A program made the position numbers and the translations under genes. The notes beneath the pieces were generated by a model, which made no database searches, had not been told where the DNA came from, and saw nothing but the letters and a program-made list of their open reading frames with translations. Positions 1 through 6,094 of a DNA stretch of 14,904 nucleotides are shown piece after piece. The DNA is taken from NCBI GenBank assembly GCA_009691645.1, contig SIAT01000025.1, forward strand, positions 1 through 14,904. The letters run 5' to 3'. Source of the stretch: Pedosphaera sp. Its GTDB lineage: Bacteria > Verrucomicrobiota > Verrucomicrobiia > Limisphaerales > SIAT01. Each line of letters begins with the position of its first letter. Position 1 is the stretch's first letter.

Positions 1-471
1 GCTGGTTCTGCATCGGGTGCCGACGCGATTGATTTCACAGGTGCCGGTACCGGCACCCACAAGTTATCTCCTGGCGCCAGCGTGTCTCAGTGGAACATCG
101 GTCCGGATGGCAAGGTGAACATGCTTTTGACCGACGGCACACAGTATGTTCGCGGCCAACTTCTCTTGCAGAAATTCAGCAATCCGAATGCGCTGCTGCG
201 TCAGGGACAGAATCTGTACGCGCAGCTCGAGGCAGGCGGCGCTCTTAGTACGGCCAATTATACATCGGCCAACGGTATTCTTGCCACTGCCAGTGCCGCG
301 CAGTCGCAGGGCCTCGGCCGCATCGAGGCCGGTACGCTCGAGCTTTCCAATGTGGACATGACCCGTGAGTTTGCTACGCTCATCACCACGCAGCGCGCCT
401 TTCAGGCTAACGCCCGCGTGATCACCACTAGCGATGAAGTACTTCAGGAAATGATGCAACTGAAGCGTTAA
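1..471 (+). CDS. flgE: Flagellar hook protein FlgE, C-terminal part (5' end outside window)
   Basis: The reading frame is open from base 1 to the TAA at 469-471, giving 156 residues of a longer protein; the GTG at 82 is internal and not a start. The last 45 residues carry the conserved C-terminal signature of the hook/rod family (LELSNVDMTREFATLITTQR, followed by AFQANARVITTSDEVLQEMM), which forms the coiled D0 domain of the hook core. The segment KFSNPNALLRQGQNLYAQ just before it also fits the FlgE pattern. FlgE subunits polymerise outside the cell into the curved hook that joins rod to filament, and they are exported by the FliPQR/FlhAB gate encoded downstream. FlgG or FlgF share this C-terminus, but the position directly before fliL-fliM favours FlgE. 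fliL follows after 38 bp, so co-transcription is likely. Confidence 0.9.
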   Translation, partial: AGSASGADAIDFTGAGTGTHKLSPGASVSQWNIGPDGKVNMLLTDGTQYVRGQLLLQKFSNPNALLRQGQNLYAQLEAGGALSTANYTSANGILATASAAQSQGLGRIEAGTLELSNVDMTREFATLITTQRAFQANARVITTSDEVLQEMMQLKR

Positions 472-509
472 GTAAACAGAGGTAACAGGAAAACGAAACG
501 ACGAAGCCT

Positions 510-1241
510 ATGGCCGACCATCCCACACCTCCCGCAGACGCGAAAGCGGGCGACGCCGCCGCGGCCGCCGCGCCCGCCGCGCCCAAGTCCGGCGGCATCG
601 CCGCGTTGCTACCGCTCATCCTCACGCCCATCCTGTGCGCGGGTGCGGCGTTTGGCGTGTTCCAATTTGTCATCAAGCCCGGCTTGGTGAAGAGCATCAA
701 CGAAGCAGTGGCCAAGGCGGCGAACGCCCAAGGTGGCGCTGACGCCCACGGCAAGGCCGACGATGGTCACGGTGCTAAAAAAGATGACGGCCACGGCGCG
801 GCCAAGGATGACGGTCACGGTGCTAAAAAAGATGACGGCCACGGCGCAGCCAAGGATGATGGTCACGGCGCCAAGAAGGACGCCAAGAAAGACGACAAGA
901 AGGGGCCGCCCGAAAAGGCGGACGATCCGAACGAGCCGGTCGCCGTCAGTGAGCGCACGGTGGCGAACGTCGCCAACACCGGCGGCAATCGTTATCTCGT
1001 CGTGAAGATTGCGCTCATCCGCACCGAGTCCAAAGACACTGATTTCCCGAAGCGCGTTGAGAAATACCGCGATCGGCTTGATGCGGCGGCCAGCACCATT
1101 CTTTCCAGCAAGACGCTGGAAGAGCTGGAGAAGCCGGGCATCCGCACCCTCGTGAAGGCCGAACTGCAGGGCGAGTTCAATCGCGTCCTCGGGCACGCCA
1201 GCGTGAAGGAAATACTGTTCCCCGTGTGGGTCATTCAGTGA
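510..1241 (+). CDS. fliL: FliL-like flagellar basal body-associated protein with His/Asp/Lys repeat linker
   Basis: This is a 243-residue protein. Residues 1-28 are Ala/Pro-rich, 29-53 form one transmembrane helix, 84-123 are five tandem DDGHGA(K/A)K octapeptides followed by DAKKDDKK, and from about 158 to the end it has the FliL domain (NRYLVVKIALI near its start and EILFPVWVIQ at the end, matching the usual hydrophobic end of FliL). FliL is a single-pass inner-membrane protein whose periplasmic domain surrounds or supports the MotAB stator. The position directly before fliM is classical. It is longer than a typical FliL (about 150-180 residues) because of the Ala-rich N-terminus and the charged repeat linker. 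The ATG at 510 has no strong Shine-Dalgarno sequence. The family call rests on topology, C-terminal motifs and context; overall divergence is high. Confidence 0.85.
   Translation: MADHPTPPADAKAGDAAAAAAPAAPKSGGIAALLPLILTPILCAGAAFGVFQFVIKPGLVKSINEAVAKAANAQGGADAHGKADDGHGAKKDDGHGAAKDDGHGAKKDDGHGAAKDDGHGAKKDAKKDDKKGPPEKADDPNEPVAVSERTVANVANTGGNRYLVVKIALIRTESKDTDFPKRVEKYRDRLDAAASTILSSKTLEELEKPGIRTLVKAELQGEFNRVLGHASVKEILFPVWVIQ
759..878 (+). repeat. Five tandem 24-bp repeats inside fliL
   Basis: There are five in-frame 24-bp units (759-782, 783-806, 807-830, 831-854, 855-878), encoding alternating DDGHGAKK and DDGHGAAK. At DNA level the period is really 48 bp: the 48-mers at 759-806 and 807-854 differ at only a few positions, indicating recent duplication. 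A degenerate continuation (DAKK, DDKK) follows to about 902. Two runs of six A residues lie inside the array. Copy number could vary between strains without breaking the frame. Confidence 0.95.
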
Positions 1242-1265
1242 GCCGCATTTCGCATGCCTCCGACC

Positions 1266-2225
1266 ATGAGTGACACCCCCGAGACCGGCGAGGCTCAAGG
1301 CCAGAAGGTGCATCTCTGGCGCGGCGGACAGGCGACCCTGCCGCCCGCGGCCATCCACTCATTCGGCGTGGGGCAGACCGCGGCGCTCTCTTCCGGCGAG
1401 GTGCATCGTTTCAAGTCGCACAACGAAGCACTGGCCCGCACGTTGGCTGCGCGCCTCTCGATCTTTCTGCGGATGGAGTTGACGCTCGAAGTGATCTCGC
1501 TCGAAGTGGTGGATCTACCGAAGTTCATCCAACTCGCGCCGGCGCCGCGGCACATGATTCTTTTCCAGATCAATCCGCTGCAGGGCGCTTGCGTCTTTGA
1601 TATCGCCCCTGCGCTCGGGCTCACGCTCACCGATCGGATGCTCGGCGGCAAAGCCTTCTCGGTGAATCCGAATCGCCCCCTCCGCGAAGTGGAAACTGCG
1701 TTGCTCGATCAGTTGGCGATGATTGCCCTCAAGGAATGGTGCGGCTACTGGAAGAGCGACGACGAGCTGACGCCTGCGCTGATCGGCTACGAGCGCAACC
1801 CGCGTTTCCTCCAGCTCGGCGGGCCGGAGGAGACCTTCTACCACATCGCGATGGAAGCGAGCATCGGCGACTGCATCAACCAGATCCAGATGTTGATGCC
1901 CGTCCGCGGCTTGAATCCGCTGTTGCGTAAAATCACTTTTGAAGCCGAAGCGACCGAAGTGGATAAAGCGCTGAAAGTGCCGACGGGTCCGCGTTGGAAC
2001 AAGGTCTACGACAATGTGCGCCTGCGCGTCTCCGCCCACTGGCCGCATATCGAGGCGCGTGCGCGCGACCTGCTGAACATGAAAGTCGGCGATGTGATTC
2101 CCGTGCCGCCAGACCATGTGAACAAAGTCCAGATTTCTCTCGCCGGCTTGCCCAAATTTGTCGGCCGCCTCGGCAGTGCCGACAACAAATGCGCCGTCGA
2201 GATCACCCAAGCCATCAATCATTGA
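1266..2225 (+). CDS. fliM: Flagellar motor switch protein FliM
   Basis: This is a 319-residue protein from the ATG at 1266; an in-frame ATG at 1254 would add only MPPT. No clear Shine-Dalgarno sequence supports either. The middle CheC-like domain spans about 35-230 (FKSHNEALARTLAARLSIFL at its start; MLGGKAF near 125 corresponds to the GGxG region). A C-terminal SpoA/FliN-like domain covers about 250-318 (KVGDVIPVPPDHVNKVQISL). FliM forms the C-ring with FliG and FliN and sets rotation direction. The N-terminus (MSDTPETGEAQGQKVHLWRG) has no EIDALL-type CheY-P binding peptide, which is unusual. fliN begins 4 bp after the stop. Length is near the family norm of about 330 once the missing N-peptide is considered. 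Confidence 0.92.
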   Translation: MSDTPETGEAQGQKVHLWRGGQATLPPAAIHSFGVGQTAALSSGEVHRFKSHNEALARTLAARLSIFLRMELTLEVISLEVVDLPKFIQLAPAPRHMILFQINPLQGACVFDIAPALGLTLTDRMLGGKAFSVNPNRPLREVETALLDQLAMIALKEWCGYWKSDDELTPALIGYERNPRFLQLGGPEETFYHIAMEASIGDCINQIQMLMPVRGLNPLLRKITFEAEATEVDKALKVPTGPRWNKVYDNVRLRVSAHWPHIEARARDLLNMKVGDVIPVPPDHVNKVQISLAGLPKFVGRLGSADNKCAVEITQAINH

Positions 2226-2229
2226 TTCT

Positions 2230-2493
2230 ATGAGTACCGCCACTGAAAATCAAAATCTCGAGCTTCTGCTCGATGTGCCCATCAAGCTCACCGCCGAACT
2301 GGGCAGCTGCCAGATGACGATGCAGGAACTGCTCCAGCTCAATCTGGGCGCCGTGGTCCAGCTCGATAAGCCGGCCAACGCCAGCGTGGACGTGTATGTG
2401 AACGGCCGTTTGGTCGCGCGCGGCGAAGTGGTCGTGGCGGACGATAATTTCGGAATCAAAATCAAGGAGATCGTCACCAAGTCCGCCGTATGA
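2230..2493 (+). CDS. fliN: Flagellar motor switch protein FliN
   Basis: This is an 87-residue protein from the ATG at 2230. The frame is open upstream inside fliM, but a start there would overlap fliM and add non-FliN residues, so 2230 is chosen. Nearly the whole protein is one SpoA domain: LLDVPIKLTAELG, then ELLQLNLGAVVQLDKPA, then VNGRLVARGEVVVADDNFGI, all hallmark FliN positions. FliN forms the base of the C-ring and docks the FliH export ATPase complex. It lacks the acidic N-terminal extension seen in enterobacterial FliN (about 137 residues), as in many short FliN proteins. Its TGA at 2491-2493 overlaps the fliO ATG (ATGA), implying translational coupling. Confidence 0.95.
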   Translation: MSTATENQNLELLLDVPIKLTAELGSCQMTMQELLQLNLGAVVQLDKPANASVDVYVNGRLVARGEVVVADDNFGIKIKEIVTKSAV

Positions 2494-2966
2494 TGCACGC
2501 CCGTTTCGCGCTCTTTTTGCTCGCGCCGGCCGTCGCGTTGTCGATGGTCGGCGACGTGTTTGCGGCGACCAACGTCATCATCTACGGCGCGACGAATGCT
2601 CCGGCCGCTTCGGTCGCTCCATCGCAGGGTCTCGTTGAAGTGTTCATCCGGACCATGGGCGCGCTGCTCATCGTCATCGCTTTGGTGCTCGCTGCTGCGT
2701 GGGCTTTCCGTCGTTCGAAGCTGTTCGGTCTCGTCAAGTCCGGCACGGGCCATCTTCGCGTACTGGAAAGCAAATCCCTCGGCGCGCGTCACACATTGCA
2801 TGTGGTGGAGTACGGGGAACAACGCTTCCTCATCGCCGACACGCCGGCGGGCACGAACTTGATCGCGCCGGTGAATGCGCCCGCGGCGGCGGCCATGGCA
2901 GAGTCGGCTCCGGCTCCGGGCACGTTCGCCGAGAAACTCCGTGCCTTGCTCGACGGGAAGAAATGA
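2490..2966 (+). CDS. fliO: Flagellar biosynthetic protein FliO
   Basis: This is a 158-residue protein. Residues 1-25 look like a signal peptide (MMHARFALFLLAPAVAL, with VFA-A as a plausible cleavage site). A transmembrane helix spans 54-73 and is followed by basic residues (FRRSK). The soluble part has the FliO/FliZ pattern LRVLESKSLGARHTLHVVEY, then GEQRFLIADTPAGTNLI (about 89-125). The tail (125-158) is Ala/Pro-rich and ends in a short amphipathic piece. FliO is a membrane chaperone-like factor that helps FliP assemble into the export gate. Two adjacent ATGs (2490, 2493) are possible starts; 2490 gives the ATGA overlap with fliN. Its stop overlaps the fliP start in the same way. Confidence 0.9.
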   Translation: MMHARFALFLLAPAVALSMVGDVFAATNVIIYGATNAPAASVAPSQGLVEVFIRTMGALLIVIALVLAAAWAFRRSKLFGLVKSGTGHLRVLESKSLGARHTLHVVEYGEQRFLIADTPAGTNLIAPVNAPAAAAMAESAPAPGTFAEKLRALLDGKK

Positions 2967-3766
2967 ACGCTCTGCGCCCGAGTCTTTGGAAGCTCGTTCG
3001 CCGCTCGCTGGCGCCGTTGGCGTTGCTCGCGCTCGCGCTGTGCGCCTTCACTCCGGACGCGTTCGCGCAGCCTGTGCCGAACGCGAACACGAACAGTTTC
3101 AACTTCAACATCGGGATGAACCTGCCGAGCCAGCCGAAGGATCTGGATGTGGCCATCCGCATCGTCTTCCTCATGACGCTGCTCTCGCTGGCGCCGTCGC
3201 TGGTGATGTTGATGACCTGTTTCACCCGCATCATCATCGTTTTCTCCTTCCTGCGGAACGCTCTCTCGCTGCAGGGCGTGCCGGCGAACCAGTTGATGGT
3301 CGGGTTCGCGCTGTTCCTCACCTTCTTCATCATGACGCCGGTCTATCAGCGGATCGACGCGACCGCGATCAAGCCGTATCAGGCGGCGCAGATCACCGGC
3401 GACCAGGCGCTCGAGCGTGCTTCGGGGCACATGCGTGAGTTCATGCTGCGGCAGGCCCGCCCGAAGGATGTGGAGTTCTTCGTCGGGTTGGCGAAGCTGG
3501 GGCCGACGGCGGCGGACAATCTGCCGCTGAGCGTGGTGATCCCCGGATTCATCCTGAGTGAATTGCGCACGGGCTTCCAGATGGGTTTCCTGCTGTTCAT
3601 CCCGTTCATCCTGATTGATTTCGTGGTGGCCATCGTGCTGATGAGCCTCGGCCTGATGTTCCTGCCGCCGGCGACGATTTCGCTGCCGCTGAAAATCTTG
3701 TTGTTCGTGCTGGTGGATGGATGGACGTTGGTAGTGCGGTCGCTCGCGCTCAGCTTCGGAGTGTAG
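2963..3766 (+). CDS. fliP: Flagellar type III export gate protein FliP
   Basis: This is a 267-residue protein from the ATG at 2963, which overlaps the fliO stop by 4 bp; the frame is open further upstream, but those residues are out-of-frame fliO sequence. A cleavable signal peptide is likely (residues 1-36, LALLALALCAFTPDAFA then Q). The mature part has FliP hallmarks: MTCFTRIIIVFSFLRNALSL and QGVPANQLMVGFALFLTFF (about 84-122), and the second signature IPGFILSELRTGFQMGF (193-209) between transmembrane helices. Five FliP subunits with FliQ and FliR build the export pore complex in the inner membrane. GGGAAG lies immediately before the ATG, too close for a standard ribosome site. Length matches the family (about 245-270). 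Confidence 0.96.
   Translation: MNALRPSLWKLVRRSLAPLALLALALCAFTPDAFAQPVPNANTNSFNFNIGMNLPSQPKDLDVAIRIVFLMTLLSLAPSLVMLMTCFTRIIIVFSFLRNALSLQGVPANQLMVGFALFLTFFIMTPVYQRIDATAIKPYQAAQITGDQALERASGHMREFMLRQARPKDVEFFVGLAKLGPTAADNLPLSVVIPGFILSELRTGFQMGFLLFIPFILIDFVVAIVLMSLGLMFLPPATISLPLKILLFVLVDGWTLVVRSLALSFGV
3758..3761 (+). promoter_or_regulatory. Shine-Dalgarno site of fliQ
   Basis: GGAG lies 7 nt before the fliQ ATG at 3769, within the last codons of fliP. It is one of only two convincing ribosome binding sites in the operon (the other precedes flhB). Confidence 0.6.
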
Positions 3767-3768
3767 CT

Positions 3769-4038
3769 ATGAGTCCGGATTATTGCGTGGAACTGTTGAA
3801 GAGTCTGATGATGCAGGTGCTCATCATTTCCAGCCCGCTGTTGCTCACGGGAATGGCGGTGGGCTTGGTGGTGAGTCTGTTTCAGGCGGTCACTTCCATT
3901 CAGGAGCAGACGCTCACTTTCGTGCCCAAAGCACTCGCGGTGGTGGGAGTACTCTTCATGATCCTGCCGTGGATGGTTCGTACGATGATGGATTACACGG
4001 TGGGCATTTTCGATAAGTTGCCGCAAATGGTGCGGTAG
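3769..4038 (+). CDS. fliQ: Flagellar type III export gate protein FliQ
   Basis: This is an 89-residue protein, exactly the usual FliQ size. Two transmembrane helices (about 14-38 and 48-68) flank the conserved loop LVVSLFQAVTSIQEQTLTFV-PK (about 32-53), the FliQ/FliP-binding hairpin. FliQ is a small subunit wrapped on the outside of the FliP-FliR helical pore in the inner membrane. The ATG at 3769 follows the fliP stop by 2 bp and has a GGAG ribosome site 7 nt away; an upstream extension in the open frame would run into fliP. The order fliP-fliQ-fliR is universal in flagellar and virulence type III systems. Confidence 0.96.
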   Translation: MSPDYCVELLKSLMMQVLIISSPLLLTGMAVGLVVSLFQAVTSIQEQTLTFVPKALAVVGVLFMILPWMVRTMMDYTVGIFDKLPQMVR

Positions 4039-4076
4039 CACAGAAGCGCTGCGAGGCGGCGCGATTTAAAAACCGC

Positions 4077-4838
4077 GTGCAACTTTTCTTCAACTGGTTT
4101 CTGGTCTTCGCGCGTGCGGGCGCGATGCTCTCGGTTTTCCCCGTGTTCTCCGCGAGCGCGGTGCCGGTCCGCCTGCGCATCGCATTGGGGGCGATGCTGG
4201 CTTTTCTCGTTTCGCCCACGTTGGTGGGTGGGCCCAGCCCGGCCCAGCTCGGTCTGCTGGATGTGGCGGTGCTGCTCTTCAAAGAAATCTCCATCGGCCT
4301 GCTCATGGGTTATCTCTGCCGGCTCGTGACTTTCAGCGTTCAACTAGCCGGCCATTTCATTTCCATGGAAACGGGATTGCAGATGGGATCACTTGTGGCG
4401 CCGGGTGAGTCCACGCCAACCGAAGTGCCGGGGGTGATACTGAATTTGCTGGCGATAATGCTGCTGCTGGCGCTCGACATCCATCAAATGATCCTCATTG
4501 CCTTCACGCAATCGTACACGGTGCTGCCGATCGATGGCGGGCGACTATCGGAGGAGTTGTTCCGCAGTGTGACGGCGATGGCGGGGCGGACATTCCTCGT
4601 GGCGGTGAAGATCGCGGCGCCGCTCATCGCGGTGGGCATCGTGGTGAATCTGTTGCTCATGGTTTTCGCCCGCGCCACCCCGCAGATGAACATTTTCGCC
4701 GAGAGTTTCAGCGTGCGCATCCTCATCGGGTTGGCGTTGTTCGGAATGACAATGAACCTGACGGCCGAGCATATCGCGGCTTATCTGCGGCAGTTGCCGG
4801 AGGACTTCATCCTCGTCACCCGTCTCTTGGGTGGTTGA
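4077..4838 (+). CDS. fliR: Flagellar type III export gate protein FliR
   Basis: This is a 253-residue multi-pass membrane protein with about six hydrophobic segments. Family features are the N-terminal FLVFARAGAMLSVFPVFSAS and VPVRLRIALGAM segments, the loop GHFISMETGLQMGSLVAPGE (about 92-112), the TPTEVPG turn, and the C-terminal ATPQMNIFAESFSVRILIGL-ALFGM segment (about 200-225). FliR is the single subunit that completes the FliP5Q4R1 export gate and contacts FlhB. No ATG is in frame near the start; GTG at 4077 is the best choice because it places the first helix exactly as in other FliR proteins. This leaves a 38-bp gap after fliQ with no recognisable Shine-Dalgarno sequence. A 161-bp gap to flhB follows. 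Confidence 0.93.
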   Translation: MQLFFNWFLVFARAGAMLSVFPVFSASAVPVRLRIALGAMLAFLVSPTLVGGPSPAQLGLLDVAVLLFKEISIGLLMGYLCRLVTFSVQLAGHFISMETGLQMGSLVAPGESTPTEVPGVILNLLAIMLLLALDIHQMILIAFTQSYTVLPIDGGRLSEELFRSVTAMAGRTFLVAVKIAAPLIAVGIVVNLLLMVFARATPQMNIFAESFSVRILIGLALFGMTMNLTAEHIAAYLRQLPEDFILVTRLLGG

Positions 4839-4847
4839 GGGGCTGGG

Positions 4848-4862
4848 GCCACAATCTGTGGC
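4848..4862. other. Perfect inverted repeat after fliR (GCCACA-ATC-TGTGGC)
   Basis: This is a 6-bp perfect dyad with a 3-nt loop, starting 9 nt after the fliR stop. It is not followed by a T run, so it is not a standard intrinsic terminator. It could be an mRNA 3'-end stabiliser, a weak attenuator or a protein-binding dyad. It lies 24 bp upstream of the sigma-54-like element before flhB. Confidence 0.35.
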
Positions 4863-4886
4863 GCAAGCGGGCCGTTTCCAAGTGGT

Positions 4887-4902
4887 TGGCACGTTTCCGG
4901 CT
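4887..4902 (+). promoter_or_regulatory. Sigma-54-type promoter before flhB
   Basis: The element TGGCACGTTTCCGGCT matches the sigma-54 consensus TGGCACG-N4-TTGCW at all seven bases of the -24 box, at the invariant GC of the -12 box and at the following W. Spacing between GG (4888-4889) and GC (4900-4901) is exactly 10 bp. Only the two T residues before GC differ. It sits in the one sizeable gap (161 bp) of the plus-strand operon. Predicted transcription would start near 4913, about 87 nt before flhB, and would drive flhB-flhA-flhF. Sigma-54 control of flagellar genes is known in many bacteria; activity here is inference. Confidence 0.6.
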
Positions 4903-4986
4903 ATGTCTGGAAGCGGTGTATTGTCGTGTCCTAAACCGGAACTTTTTGACTGCCTCGGGCCTGTTCGTTCAGGCGTGTGCGGCGTC

Positions 4987-4991
4987 GGAAG
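4987..4991 (+). promoter_or_regulatory. Shine-Dalgarno site of flhB
   Basis: GGAAG lies 8 nt before the flhB ATG at 5000. It supports this start over any position inside the frame that is open upstream. Confidence 0.55.
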
Positions 4992-4999
4992 CCTGATCT

Positions 5000-6094
5000 A
5001 TGGCCGAGAGCGAAGGAGGAGAAAAGACAGAGCAGCCGACAAGTAAGCGCCTGCAAGAAGCGCTGGACGTGGGTAATTTTGCCCGCAGCCCAGAGGTCTC
5101 CACGGCACTGATGCTTGCGGCGACCATTCTCGTCCTCACAATCATGGTTCCGCGGATTTTCGAGACCTTCAAATTGTACATGGTCGGAACGTTTGCCCAG
5201 CTTTCACGGCCGACGTTGGATGCGGATTCGTTCACGGGCATCTTCTGGAATTTCATCCTGCACGCCGGCTACTGCGTGCTGCCGATAATGGGTGTGGCCG
5301 TAATCACGTCGCTGCTCTCGGGCGGATTGCAGAGCCGGTTTCAACTCAGCTCCCGTGCGTTCGAGCCGAAGTGGGAACGGCTCAATCCGTGGCCGGGCAT
5401 TCAAGGGCTGTTCCAGATGCGCTCGGCCGTGCGTCTCGGCGTGAGCGTTCTCAAGCTCGGCGTGATTGTCGGGATGACGTATCCGGTGGTCAAAGAGGTT
5501 GTACAGGATCCGGTCTTCCACGCCACTACCGATTTCAATCACTTGCTCAATTTCATGGCGCAGACCGCGCAGACTGTCGGCATCCGCGTGCTGCTCGGGC
5601 TCGTGCTTGTGGCTGCGGCCGATTACGGTTACCAGCTTTGGCAGCACCAGCAGGAGATGATGATGACCAAGGAGCAGGTCAAGGAAGAGCAGAAGGGGTC
5701 GGAAGGTAACCTTCAGGTGAAGGGCGAGTTCAAGAAGCGCCGGCGCGAGTTGCTCCGCAAGAAGTGGCTGGCTGAAATCCCCAAGGCCGACGTGATCGTG
5801 ACCAACCCGACCCATCTTTCCGTGGCGTTGCGTTACGACCGCGGGTCGATGGGGGCGCCGCGTGTGGTGGCCAAAGGCTCGCGTTTCAACGCGCTTCGCA
5901 TCCGCGAGATTGCCAAGGAATATCAGATTCCCATCATCGAGAACAAGCCGGTGGCGCGGATGCTTTTCAAGCATTGCAAGGAAGGGCAGGAGATCCTGCC
6001 GCAGCTCTACGCCGCGGTGGCTGAGATCCTCGCCTATGTCTATCGCGTGAACCGTTACCGCTACTACACCCAAGGCCAGCAATTGCCCGCATGA
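5000..6094 (+). CDS. flhB: Flagellar export switch protein FlhB
   Basis: This is a 364-residue protein. The N-terminus (GEKTEQPTSKRLQEALDVGN) is the canonical FlhB/YscU start. Four transmembrane helices lie at roughly 34-52, 92-110, 147-165 and 190-208. The cytoplasmic neck MTKEQVKEEQKGSEGNLQVK (222-241) is well conserved. The autocleavage motif N269-P270-T271-H272 is intact, at the same residue numbers as in Salmonella FlhB, so the protein should self-cleave between N and P and switch export from hook to filament substrates. The tail ends IPIIENKPVARMLFKHCKEG and then a FlhB-type helix. It starts with a good ribosome site and lies about 100 bp downstream of a sigma-54-like promoter. Its stop overlaps the flhA ATG by 4 bp. 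Confidence 0.97.
   Translation: MAESEGGEKTEQPTSKRLQEALDVGNFARSPEVSTALMLAATILVLTIMVPRIFETFKLYMVGTFAQLSRPTLDADSFTGIFWNFILHAGYCVLPIMGVAVITSLLSGGLQSRFQLSSRAFEPKWERLNPWPGIQGLFQMRSAVRLGVSVLKLGVIVGMTYPVVKEVVQDPVFHATTDFNHLLNFMAQTAQTVGIRVLLGLVLVAAADYGYQLWQHQQEMMMTKEQVKEEQKGSEGNLQVKGEFKKRRRELLRKKWLAEIPKADVIVTNPTHLSVALRYDRGSMGAPRVVAKGSRFNALRIREIAKEYQIPIIENKPVARMLFKHCKEGQEILPQLYAAVAEILAYVYRVNRYRYYTQGQQLPA

Noticed and set aside
82..471. Complete 129-residue gene starting at GTG 82
   Set aside because: The frame is open and hook-like all the way to base 1, so this is the tail of flgE, not a separate gene.
2699..2962. Possible 88-residue N-terminal extension of FliP
   Set aside because: It lies inside fliO in another frame, and the ATG at 2963 begins a good signal peptide with a 4-bp ATGA overlap.
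4947..4975. Sigma-70-like TTGACT box before flhB
   Set aside because: No -10 hexamer resembling TATAAT occurs at suitable spacing. The sigma-54 element upstream is a far better match.
4831..5046. A 71-codon plus-strand ORF spanning the fliR-flhB gap
   Set aside because: It overlaps the fliR end and flhB start in another frame, contains the promoter region and has no family pattern.
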